From NCBI GenBank assembly GCA_015075305.1, contig JABTUS010000010.1:124001-188000 (forward strand): 64,000 nt of DNA, in the 5' to 3' direction. The notes beneath the pieces were generated by a model, which did not search any database, was not told where the DNA came from, and worked only from the letters and a program-made list of their open reading frames with translations. The number at the start of each line of letters is the position of its first letter. Position 1 is the first letter of the stretch. This stretch comes from Opitutaceae bacterium. Its GTDB lineage: Bacteria > Verrucomicrobiota > Verrucomicrobiia > Opitutales > Opitutaceae. The position numbers and the translations under genes are program-made. This document shows, in pieces, positions 35,378 to 43,653 of this stretch.

Positions 35378-36259
35378 ATGACGCTTCGCATTCTTCTCAT
35401 TGGCCTGGTCGCGCTGGGCGCCTTGCTCATCACCCCGGGATGCGATCCAGGCGAAAGAGCGGCGACGACAGCCGAGGTGGATGATCCCGGCTACAGGCGG
35501 GGCAAGGAACTGCTGCGTCAGGGGAGGAACCAGGAGGCGCTTGCGGCCTTTCTCAAGGTGATCGAAAAGCGCGGGGACGACGGCCCGGAATCCCACCTTG
35601 AGGCGGGATTGCTCTATCAGTTTCACATCAAGGATCCCATCTCGGCGATCTACCACTACAGGAAATACCGCGAGCTCAAGCCGAACTCGCCGCAGGCGGA
35701 TCTCGTACGCCAGCGCATCGAGAGTGCAACGCGCGAGTTTGCGAGTACGCTCCCGGGAGATCCGCTGAACAATGCCGTAATCCCGCGGTATCAGGGGTTG
35801 GACCAGATTGAGCGGTATCAGCGCGAAAATGAGGCTTTGAAAGCGGAAGTCGCCACGTTGCGGGGTCAGCTGATGAACCGCCCGGCGCTGCCGCCGTTGA
35901 CCCGGGATCAGGCTTTGGATTCGCCCGTGTCGCCCGTCACGCCAGCGGCTGCCACCCCCGCGGCGACTGTTGTCCTTGGGTCGGCGGCTGGGGCCTCTGA
36001 GTCAGGCACACAGCAGGGTTCCCGAGTTGCCTCCAGTTCGCAGGCTTCACCTTCACCCTCGGTGCCGACGCGTCCGTCTGAAACTTCCGCGGTGAGTCGA
36101 GGGCGCAGGCACGTGGTGGTCAAGGGCGACACGCTCTTCAATCTGGCACAGCGCTACTATGGCGATCGCTCGAAGTGGCGTGAGATTTACGCCGCGAACC
36201 GGCAGATCATGCGAAGTGAAAACGATCTTCGCGTCGGCATGGAAGTGACGATTCCCTGA
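35378..36259 (+). CDS. Envelope protein with TPR-like region and C-terminal LysM domain
   Basis: A hydrophobic N-terminus RILLIGLVALGALLITPGC suggests a lipoprotein signal although TPGC is not an ideal lipobox. Residues 35-95 look like one or two TPR units (RRGKELLRQGRNQEALAAFLKVIEK, HLEAGLLYQFHIKDP). A short coiled-coil (QRENEALKAEVATLRGQL) and a long Ser/Pro/Thr linker lead to a LysM domain at about 245-293: VKGDTLFNLAQRYYGDRSKW, IYAANRQIMRSENDLRVGMEVTIP. LysM binds peptidoglycan N-acetylglucosamine. Probably a periplasmic cell-wall-associated scaffold. Confidence 0.8.
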   Translation: MTLRILLIGLVALGALLITPGCDPGERAATTAEVDDPGYRRGKELLRQGRNQEALAAFLKVIEKRGDDGPESHLEAGLLYQFHIKDPISAIYHYRKYRELKPNSPQADLVRQRIESATREFASTLPGDPLNNAVIPRYQGLDQIERYQRENEALKAEVATLRGQLMNRPALPPLTRDQALDSPVSPVTPAAATPAATVVLGSAAGASESGTQQGSRVASSSQASPSPSVPTRPSETSAVSRGRRHVVVKGDTLFNLAQRYYGDRSKWREIYAANRQIMRSENDLRVGMEVTIP

Positions 36260-36273
36260 GGCCGGTGGCCCGC

Positions 36274-36909
36274 TCAGCGTTGGTTGAGCCGGTCAAAATC
36301 CGCCGGCGTGTCGAGGTCGAATGCCAGTTCAGGCAGATTCACGGGAATAACGTGTCCGGCCGTTTGCGCGGTCGAGATGACATGACGGGCACCGGCATCG
36401 CCGCTGAGACTGGAGAGCGCCTCGAAATATGTGCGGCTGAAAAGCGCCGGTGAACCCAGGCGGCCCTGGTACTGCGCCGCAACAATGCGACCCTCCAGGG
36501 GAGACGGCGCCTTCTCCAGCAACTGGGCAACAGTTGAGCGTGTGAAGGCCGGCTGGTCACACAGGGCGACCACCGCGCCGTCGAGGCTGCGTGAAAACGA
36601 CTGCAATGTCGCGATGCCAGCGCGCAGAGAGGAGGCCATGCCCTCGATCCATGCGGAATTTTCCGCGATCAACACGGGAAGGCGTGCGAGCTCGGCCCTG
36701 ACCTCCGCTGCGGAGGAGCCCACAACGACAACGATGGGCCAGAGCGGTGAATCCATGGCTGCTGTGACCACGCGGACGATCATCGCCACGCCGTCGACGC
36801 GAAGCAGTTGCTTGGGCGTGCCCAGTCGGGTCGATGCCCCGGCCGCAAGTATGATGGCACCCATCTGTCTTGGCTCTCTCCGGCGCGGGGGAGTTTCACC
36901 AGTGCTCAT
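36274..36909 (-). CDS. MocA/MobA-like NTP transferase
   Basis: The 211-residue protein contains GAIILAAGASTRLGTPKQLLRVDG, the nucleotidyltransferase signature, VVVGSSAAEVRAEL, AWIEGMASSLRAGI and ALCDQPAFTRSTVAQLLE, as in CTP:molybdopterin cytidylyltransferase MocA. It would attach CMP to the molybdenum cofactor for xanthine-dehydrogenase-type enzymes. The start overlaps the stop of xdhC as ATGA; the two genes cooperate in maturation of molybdenum hydroxylases. The hydroxylase itself is not in the window. Confidence 0.86.
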   Translation of the reverse strand: MSTGETPPRRREPRQMGAIILAAGASTRLGTPKQLLRVDGVAMIVRVVTAAMDSPLWPIVVVVGSSAAEVRAELARLPVLIAENSAWIEGMASSLRAGIATLQSFSRSLDGAVVALCDQPAFTRSTVAQLLEKAPSPLEGRIVAAQYQGRLGSPALFSRTYFEALSSLSGDAGARHVISTAQTAGHVIPVNLPELAFDLDTPADFDRLNQR

Positions 36910-37901
36910 TGGTGGATCGGAAGGGCGCGGTCGCGCAGCGGACGGGCGTCGCGTGCATTCCGGATCGCGAGGATTTCAGCGATGATCGCGACAGCGACCG
37001 CCTCCGGGGCGTCGCTGCCGAGGTCCAGTCCGACGGGGCCGTGCAGCCGGGCGCGTTGTGCCGAAGTAATCGGGCAGCCCTTGCTGGCAAGATCGCCCAG
37101 CAGGCGTTCCGCGCGTTTGCGCGGTCCGAGCAGACCGACGTAGAAGTAGGGCAGTGGCAGCACGGCTCCCAGCAGCGGCAGGTCATGGACGTAGTGGTGC
37201 GTCATGATCACCGCCGCTGAATCGCTGTCGGGCGCGAGCGTCTCGCTCGCGACGGCCGCCGGCATGACCGCCACCCGGTGCGCGAGCGGGAAGCGGGCCG
37301 CGGTGGCGAAGGCCGAGCGCGGATCCGCCACGGTGACCCGCCAGCCGAGCTGGCTGGCAAACTGCACCAGCGGCCGGGCATCGTCGCCCGCGCCGAGCAC
37401 ATGCAGCGCAACCGGTGACCGTATCGACTGATCGAATACATCGGCCAGCGGGGCGTCGCGGCCGTCCCCGGCCAGATGCGTTCCTTGTTCGGACAGCGCG
37501 CCGCCGCGGAACCGCACCCACAGGCGGGTGGTTTGCCGCCTTGCCTGGTTTTCGCGCAGGACGCCGACCCAGACCGGCGGGTGAGACAGGCGTTCGATGA
37601 AAATCTCGACGACCCCGTGGCACCCCAGCCCCACGCCCCAGAGCAGATCGTTCTCTTCGGTGGTGTCGTAGGTGACCACCACCGGTTTGCCGGTGGCCAG
37701 GACCGTGCGGGCATGTTGCAGCACATCCTCCTCCAGGCAGCCTCCGCTGATCGACCCCGTGCGGGCACCCTGCGCCGTCAGCAGCAGCCGGGCGCCCGGC
37801 CGCCGGTAGGATGAACCCCTGACCGTGACCAAGGTCGCCAGCGCCGCCGGATAGACGTCCGGCTGGCTGAGGCAATGGACGATTTCGGAGATCTCCGTCA
37901 C
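36906..37901 (-). CDS. XdhC-family molybdenum cofactor insertion protein
   Basis: The XdhC N-terminal domain shows ALATLVTVRGSSYRRPGARLLLTAQGARTGSISGGCLEEDVLQ and LLWGVGLGCHGVVEIFIE; the C-terminal Rossmann-like domain has LHVLGAGDDARPLVQFASQLGWRVTVADPR and MTHHYVHDLPLLGAVLPLPYFYVGLLGPRKRAERLL. XdhC binds the molybdenum cofactor, adds the terminal sulfur ligand with a desulfurase and loads it into xanthine dehydrogenase. I choose GTG 37901 (331 residues), which begins V/M-TEISEIVHCL just ahead of the domain; the frame extends to 38105. Coupled to mocA. Confidence 0.85.
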   Translation of the reverse strand: MTEISEIVHCLSQPDVYPAALATLVTVRGSSYRRPGARLLLTAQGARTGSISGGCLEEDVLQHARTVLATGKPVVVTYDTTEENDLLWGVGLGCHGVVEIFIERLSHPPVWVGVLRENQARRQTTRLWVRFRGGALSEQGTHLAGDGRDAPLADVFDQSIRSPVALHVLGAGDDARPLVQFASQLGWRVTVADPRSAFATAARFPLAHRVAVMPAAVASETLAPDSDSAAVIMTHHYVHDLPLLGAVLPLPYFYVGLLGPRKRAERLLGDLASKGCPITSAQRARLHGPVGLDLGSDAPEAVAVAIIAEILAIRNARDARPLRDRALPIHQ

Positions 37902-38070
37902 GCCAGGATGTTTTTCGAGATGACGCCCCGCGTCGAGCGCAGGTTCATGTCCCTCTGATTGAACCCCGTGGGAGGGCCACAGGAGCCGGGATAGGGTCAG
38001 GTCATGTCGTTTGTATTTCCCGAGGGCGAACAAGGCTTGCGGGGAGGTGGCGTTGAGGCAGGATGCAGGC

Positions 38071-38261
38071 ATGAGCAAGTCCGAGATTCTGGCCGAACTT
38101 CCCAAGCTGACTCCCGCGGAGCGGCAGGAAATCCGCCTGTAACTGGCCCGGCGCCTTCCCTATCGGGTCTTTTTCATCGTACAGGATGAATCGTGGTCGT
38201 GTTTGCCATCATCCATACGGCGAGACATGATCGCAATTGGCGGGAACGTCTGGGAAGCTGA
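38071..38261 (+). pseudogene. Decayed toxin-antitoxin locus: antitoxin start fused to ParE/RelE toxin end
   Basis: An ATG at 38071 opens MSKSEILAELPKLTPAERQEIRL, the N-terminus of a common small antitoxin, then hits TAA at 38140-38142. The same frame continues RRLPYRVFFIVQDE and, after a frameshift near 38187-38190, reads IVVVFAIIHTARHDRNWRERLGS and stops at 38259-38261: this is the C-terminal end of a ParE/RelE toxin. The middle of the operon has been deleted, so the locus is dead. Related toxin ends occur at 49532-49657. Confidence 0.7.
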
Positions 38262-38504
38262 GAGGCAATCCGCATTGCCGTAGCCATCCTCTTGACCGAC
38301 GTTATCAATGATAGCAGGCATGCAACCATGCCGCAATTGATCGTCCGCAAGCTCGAGGCCACCGCGAGATCGATCTATTTAAATTACAACGTTCGCTCGG
38401 CCGTTTTCGTTTACGCTAAAATAGACAAAACTCTGGAATTTTTACAGGGATATCCTCGACACCTTGAGACCTGGAGGGCATGGAAAGGCACCCCTTTTTT
38501 ACCC

Positions 38505-39056
38505 ATGGCGGATTCCAATCACAGCCGGTGGTTCGCGGAAGAGATTCAACCGTACGAACCTTCTCTCCGGGCCTATCTGTCCAGGCGGTTTCCGACTGTT
38601 CGCGACCATGACGATCTTATCCAGGACACGTTTGTGCGCACATTGCGCGTCCGGGAGCGGGGGCGACTCGATCATATCAAGGCGTATTTGTTCGCAACGG
38701 TGCGCAATGCGGCAATCGATTGGCTGCGACGCCACCGACGTGAAACCCGCGACCTGACGGGGCTCTCGGATGACATGCATGTTCTCGATGAGAAACCGGG
38801 CGTTCGCGACGAGTTGGAGCGCAGGCAGGAGTTTGAAGCGGTGGTGGAAGCCGTCATGGCGTTGCCCGGCCGCTGCCGGGATGTCATGGTCCTCCGTTTT
38901 CTGGAAGGCTTCAAGACATGTGAAATTGCCGAAAGGCTGGAAATTTCGACTGAGACGGTGCGGGTGCAATTGTTCAAAGGCATCCGCACCTGCACGGCCA
39001 ACCTGGGTCGCAGGGGTTTCCTCGAACACCGGGGTGTCGCCTGCGAATCGCCATGA
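38505..39056 (+). CDS. FecI-like ECF sigma factor
   Basis: From ATG 38505 the 183-residue product has region 2 YEPSLRAYLSRRFPTVRDHDDLIQDTFVRTLRV and AYLFATVRNAAIDWLRRHRRE, then region 4 VVEAVMALPGRCRDVMVLRFLEGFKTCEIAERLEISTETVRVQLFKGIRTC. The sequence clusters with FecI-type sigma factors by its association with FecR and a TonB receptor. The frame is open upstream to 38292 but those residues are AT-rich leader. The 38375-38450 leader is AT-rich and probably holds the promoter. It overlaps fecR by four bases (ATGA). Confidence 0.92.
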   Translation: MADSNHSRWFAEEIQPYEPSLRAYLSRRFPTVRDHDDLIQDTFVRTLRVRERGRLDHIKAYLFATVRNAAIDWLRRHRRETRDLTGLSDDMHVLDEKPGVRDELERRQEFEAVVEAVMALPGRCRDVMVLRFLEGFKTCEIAERLEISTETVRVQLFKGIRTCTANLGRRGFLEHRGVACESP

Positions 39057-40096
39057 ACGAACCGACGCAATTCGAGGGGGACTTTCAAGAGGCGGTCGCT
39101 GACCGGGCGTTACTCTGGCTGATCGAGCGAGACGAAGGTTTCGCCGACGGCCGGGCGCGCGAGTTCGAGGCTTGGAAGAACGAGCACCCACGGCATGTGC
39201 AGGCTGTGCATGAAATGGAGGTGAAGTTCTCGGTGCTCGCCCGGCTGCCCGAGGCCCGGTCCAGGCTTGCGCATCTGGTTCCCCCTGCGCGGACGAATGC
39301 TGCGGCTCTCCTCTCCGTGTCGTCCCCGGCCAGACATGCTTTTTCTTTCTGGAAAACCGCCGGATTCGCCGCCCTCGCGGCGGGTGTGGTCATCATCGTG
39401 GCCGGTGGGTTGAAGTTTGGCGTCGGGCCTCCGGACTCCGGACGAACCTCGCTTGTTTCCGATGGGACAAATCGCACGGTAGACCTGCGCGACGGATCGA
39501 TCGTCCACCTCAATGCCGCCTCCGAGGTCAGCGTTCATTTCGAGGACAAGGAGCGGCGTCTTGCGTTGGTTCGGGGCGAGGCTCACTTCGAGGTGGCGCA
39601 CAATCCCGACCGGCCATTTGTCGTCGAGATCGAGAATGTGCGTGTGCGGGCGGTGGGAACGGCATTCTCGGTGGCGAAGGGGGATGGCAGCGTCAGGATC
39701 GTCGTGACCGAAGGAAAGGTTGCTGTCTCTGGGCCGGAGTCTGCCGCCGGCCTCCCGTCGGACGAGCGCCCCCTTGAGGCGGGACAGGCGCTGAACGTCG
39801 GAAAGGGGGAGGCTGTCTGGCAGGCACCTCTGGAAATCATAGACAAGGCAGCGATGCGCGACAAGGCAATGCGCAGGCGTTTGGTGGAGTTTACCCTGGC
39901 GGAGGCGGTCGACCGGATGGCCAAGAAGGGGGGACCGACGATCACGATTCTCGATTCAGAACTGGCGACCCGGCGCATTGGTGGCACGTTCGATACGTTG
40001 AAGCTGGAACCGCTGCTGCAACTTCTATCCAAACAGAACGATATTGTGATTGAACGGGATCCTGGAGGGGGCGCGACCTTGCGCCTCGCGCGATAA
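39053..40096 (+). CDS. FecR-family anti-sigma/transmembrane regulator
   Basis: 347 residues: an N-terminal cytoplasmic domain ALLWLIERDEGFADGRAREFEAWKNEHPRHVQAVHEME that contacts the sigma factor, one membrane helix near 103-122 (AGFAALAAGVVIIVAGGLKF), the periplasmic FecR domain TVDLRDGSIVHLNAASEVSVHFEDKERRLALVRGEAHFEVAHNPDRPFVV and a C-terminal STN/DUF4974-like part (VEFTLAEAVDRMAKKGGPTITILDSELATRRIGGTF). It relays receptor occupancy to the sigma factor. Translational overlap with fecI; the receptor follows 72 bases downstream. Confidence 0.93.
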   Translation: MNEPTQFEGDFQEAVADRALLWLIERDEGFADGRAREFEAWKNEHPRHVQAVHEMEVKFSVLARLPEARSRLAHLVPPARTNAAALLSVSSPARHAFSFWKTAGFAALAAGVVIIVAGGLKFGVGPPDSGRTSLVSDGTNRTVDLRDGSIVHLNAASEVSVHFEDKERRLALVRGEAHFEVAHNPDRPFVVEIENVRVRAVGTAFSVAKGDGSVRIVVTEGKVAVSGPESAAGLPSDERPLEAGQALNVGKGEAVWQAPLEIIDKAAMRDKAMRRRLVEFTLAEAVDRMAKKGGPTITILDSELATRRIGGTFDTLKLEPLLQLLSKQNDIVIERDPGGGATLRLAR

Positions 40097-40168
40097 ATGC
40101 GAAAAAATCAGTTGGGTGATAAACGATATCGGCGTTGCTGACGTTTCAGGAGTGTCGCAACCTTCCGG

Positions 40169-43100
40169 ATGCGCGCGTTCTTTCGTCCAATTGCCGTCGC
40201 ATTTGTCCTTTGGCTCGCCGTTTTGGATGTTTCCGGCGCGGCGGAGCTCGAGGCTCATCGTGAATATTCCCTGCCTGCTGGGGACGCCGTAACCATGCTC
40301 GTCCGCTTCTCGACCGAGTCGGGCATGGAATTGATGTTTTCTCCCGACGACCTCGCAGGCCGCAAAACCAAAGCAGTGCGGGGCCGTTACCCGGCCCTCC
40401 ACGCGCTCCGGAGAATGCTGGCTGGAACAGGCGTCGAAATCGAACCGATGCCGGGGGGAATCGTACTTGTTCATCCTGGCGAAAGCGCCCGACCGGAAGG
40501 CAGCGATCCACTATCACCGCAACACCCTGACGCCCCTTCAAAAATGAAGACTCCATCGCTCGCTCGGCGGGTGGCCGCGGCTTTCGCCGCGCTCGCCTCA
40601 ACTATGGCCCATTCCCAGACGTCCAGCCCCCAAGGAGGAGACGAGATCGTCGAACTTTCCCCCTTTGTCGTGCTGACCGATACGGATGTCGGTTGGGTCG
40701 CGACCGAGAGTCTTGCCGGCAGCCGGCTCCGTACGAACTTGAAGGATCTGCCGAACCAGATCGAGACACTCACGATGGACTTCATGCAGGATATGGGCGT
40801 GACGTCGATCGATCAGGCGCTGATCTACACCGCCAATACCGAAAACGCCAATGACTTCATGTCGGCCACGCCCGGCCAAGCCGTCGCGAGCCCAGGCACC
40901 GGCGGTCGCATTCGCGGCATCGGTGCCGGCACGCTTTCGCGAAACTTTTTTCAAGTACACAACCCGACCGACAACTTCAACCTCGAGCGCGCAACCGTTG
41001 CGAGCGGACCCAACGCCATTCTCTTCGGTCTCGGCAGTCCGGCCGGCATCCTCGATGTCACGCCGGCACGGGCGCAGACGCGGACCAGCAAGTACGGCTT
41101 TTCGCTCCAATACGACTCGGAGAACTCCCGGCGCGGCACCGTCGACGCCAACGTCGTTGTGCTGCGCGACAAGCTTGCCATTCGGTTGATGGGCACGTCG
41201 AAGCGCGAGTACACCTACAAGCTGCCCAATCTCGATCGCGACGAGCGGCTCTATGCTGCAATTACATACAAGCCGTTCAAGAACACCACGATCATCCTCC
41301 AGGGCGAGCGCGACCATCGAAACTGGAACCGCGCGGGCCGCATTGCGCCAAGCGAGAACATCACCCCATGGCTGTACGCGAACCAGATTGCCGGAAGCGG
41401 CTATACGACGGCCAAACCGGTTTACGACAACCGCAGCTTCACTGGGATCGGAAACAACCGCGTTTTTAACCAAGCTGGCGACACGGCCGTGGTGATCAAC
41501 GGCGGAACGCCCGTTCCGCTGATGGGCTGGCGCAATTCGGTCGTAGTCCGGAGTCCGAGCACGCTGCCGGGAGTTGATCCAACGTTCGACGCCGGTGTCA
41601 GCCACTCCATCATGGATGCCAGCATCTTTCCCTTCGACGTGAACGTCGTCGGTGAAGCTCGCACCACACTGATGGGCGCCTACACCAAGACCGCCATCAT
41701 CGAACAGAAACTGGCCCCGAACTGGTTTCTGGAGCTGGCCTACAATCGCGAGGACGCCTACGACCACCGACTCAACGCGGGAGGCCAGGCGGGCAGTAGC
41801 GAATTTGGGCTCGGAGTCGACGCCAACCAGTTCCTGCCCGGCACGACCACCCCGAACCCAAATTTCGGCAAGTACTACTTTCAGGGGGGCGCAAAGAATG
41901 ACCTCGACTATTATGAACGCGACGACTGGCGGATCACCACCTCGTATGAGTTCGACGCCGCGCGGATACTGTCGGAGCGCTTTCCCTGGGGCAAGTGGCT
42001 CGGCAACCACCGGCTCTCGGCCCTCTACACGGGTGCAAAATCCAAGTACATGGGGCAACAGAACTTCGAGCGGAAGATCCTCGACGACCCTGTGATCTCC
42101 GGACTCACCCTTCGCCCGAAGACCCAACGGAACTGGGCGACGCACTCGACCCGCGTGCCTGTTTACCGGCACTATTACAATGATCCATACGATCCGACGC
42201 CGGCCTTCGGCTCAATGACAGGAGACTGGACGCTCACCGACACCAATGGCCGCATCTTCAACCTGCCCCTGTACGAAACCGGGTTGCTGGCAGCTGACGG
42301 AAAGCGGCTGGCTGCCGCGAGCGTGGCGCAGGGATCGCTGAACAAGACCAGCGCCATGATTTTCGCCTGGCAGGGCTATTTCCTTCCGGATCGTGAGAAA
42401 CGCAACCGGCTCATCCTGACTTACGGCTATCGCAAGGACTCCGCGGATGCCGCCACCCTCGACAACGCCTCCCAGCTCCAGGACTTCTCGGGCTTGTATC
42501 CTGTCTTGTGGGACGCCAACTTCGCCGACTATAGTCAGTCGCAGTCGGGCATCAACCGCAACTACGGCGTGGTCGCCAGTCCCCTGCGCTGGTTTTCGGT
42601 GTTCTACAACCAGTCCGCGACCTTCGATCTGAACATCGGACGCTACGATCCCTTCGGCAACGACATCCCCGGTGCCAGCGGCGAAGGCAAGGACTACGGC
42701 ATCCGCTTTGACCTGTGGGATGAACGTCTTACAATCCGGCTCAACCGTTACGAGAACACGATTGGCCCTCAGCGTGCCTCCAGTCAGATAAACGGTCTGC
42801 GCGACCAGTTCTACAACGTCGAGCAGCGTGTACTTCAGCTCGACCCGCAGATCGAGACCATCAACGTCGTTGATGGCAACATGCGCGGCTATCGCGTGGC
42901 CGGCCGGCCGAATTATTACATCATGTCGGACGCCGCGTCGAAAGGCTACGAACTCGAGATCAACTTCAACCCAGTGCGCAACTGGAACATCCGGCTCAAC
43001 GGCGCCCGCGGCGAAGCCGTGGAGTCCGACATCGGGCAACCTTGGTTCGAATGGGAGGCTCAGCGACGTCCCGTCTGGGAATCCGTCGTAGCCAAGAATG

Positions 43101-43642
43101 GCGAGGTAGATGCGCAGGGCCGACCGGCAACCTGGCAGACCGCACCCTACAGTGCTTCGAATCCCACGGGCCAGACACTGGCCCAGTATTACCAGTCGCA
43201 GGTCGTGGGCCGGGCGCTTGCGTTCATGGCCGCCGCCGATGGTCGCGCCACGGACAGCGCTCGCGCAAGTCGCGCCAACCTGATCACCAACTACAGTTTC
43301 ACCGGGAATTTTCTCCGCGGCTTCAACGTCGGTGGTGCCGCACGCTGGCGTGCCGAACCGACCATCGGCTACGGCATTACCACCGCCGCCGATGGCGCCG
43401 TGCTGCTCGACATCGGCCGGCCGTATCGCGGCAAGTCCGAACTATACTTTGACGCCGTGATGGGCTATCGCGGCAAACTCAAGGCCTTCGGTGGCTTCAA
43501 CTACAAGCTGCAGCTCAACGTCCGCAATCTGCTCAACGAAGACGACGTCATCCCAGTCCAGGCGCTCACCACGGGCGAAATCGCGAAAGTTGCCACAGTC
43601 GAGCCCCGTGTCATTGTACTCAGCTTCAGTGTGAATCTCTGA
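40169..43642 (+). CDS. TonB-dependent transducer receptor with N-terminal STN domain and internal second signal-peptide-like segment
   Basis: A first signal peptide (IAVAFVLWLAVLDVSGAAE) precedes an STN domain (about 30-110: YSLPAGDAVTMLVRFSTESGMELMFSPDD, ALRRMLAGTGVEIEPMPGGIVLV) which contacts FecR. At residue 126 a segment MKTPSLARRVAAAFAALAS plus TMAHSQTSS looks like another signal peptide, followed by EIVELSPFVV, the usual mature start of Opitutaceae-type receptors, then plug (RTNLKDLPNQIETLTMDFMQDMG, ATVASGPNAILFGLGSPAGILDV) and barrel to the C-terminal aromatic-poor strand IVLSFSVNL. It should import an oligosaccharide or chelate and signal to the sigma factor. The arrangement is consistent with a domain fusion. 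Confidence 0.9.
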   Translation: MRAFFRPIAVAFVLWLAVLDVSGAAELEAHREYSLPAGDAVTMLVRFSTESGMELMFSPDDLAGRKTKAVRGRYPALHALRRMLAGTGVEIEPMPGGIVLVHPGESARPEGSDPLSPQHPDAPSKMKTPSLARRVAAAFAALASTMAHSQTSSPQGGDEIVELSPFVVLTDTDVGWVATESLAGSRLRTNLKDLPNQIETLTMDFMQDMGVTSIDQALIYTANTENANDFMSATPGQAVASPGTGGRIRGIGAGTLSRNFFQVHNPTDNFNLERATVASGPNAILFGLGSPAGILDVTPARAQTRTSKYGFSLQYDSENSRRGTVDANVVVLRDKLAIRLMGTSKREYTYKLPNLDRDERLYAAITYKPFKNTTIILQGERDHRNWNRAGRIAPSENITPWLYANQIAGSGYTTAKPVYDNRSFTGIGNNRVFNQAGDTAVVINGGTPVPLMGWRNSVVVRSPSTLPGVDPTFDAGVSHSIMDASIFPFDVNVVGEARTTLMGAYTKTAIIEQKLAPNWFLELAYNREDAYDHRLNAGGQAGSSEFGLGVDANQFLPGTTTPNPNFGKYYFQGGAKNDLDYYERDDWRITTSYEFDAARILSERFPWGKWLGNHRLSALYTGAKSKYMGQQNFERKILDDPVISGLTLRPKTQRNWATHSTRVPVYRHYYNDPYDPTPAFGSMTGDWTLTDTNGRIFNLPLYETGLLAADGKRLAAASVAQGSLNKTSAMIFAWQGYFLPDREKRNRLILTYGYRKDSADAATLDNASQLQDFSGLYPVLWDANFADYSQSQSGINRNYGVVASPLRWFSVFYNQSATFDLNIGRYDPFGNDIPGASGEGKDYGIRFDLWDERLTIRLNRYENTIGPQRASSQINGLRDQFYNVEQRVLQLDPQIETINVVDGNMRGYRVAGRPNYYIMSDAASKGYELEINFNPVRNWNIRLNGARGEAVESDIGQPWFEWEAQRRPVWESVVAKNGEVDAQGRPATWQTAPYSASNPTGQTLAQYYQSQVVGRALAFMAAADGRATDSARASRANLITNYSFTGNFLRGFNVGGAARWRAEPTIGYGITTAADGAVLLDIGRPYRGKSELYFDAVMGYRGKLKAFGGFNYKLQLNVRNLLNEDDVIPVQALTTGEIAKVATVEPRVIVLSFSVNL

Positions 43643-43653
43643 CAGGGGTAATC

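Noticed and set aside
40598-42172. 524-codon minus-strand frame inside the TonB receptor gene
   Set aside because: Antisense to a receptor whose barrel and plug motifs are continuous; the antisense product has no recognisable motif.
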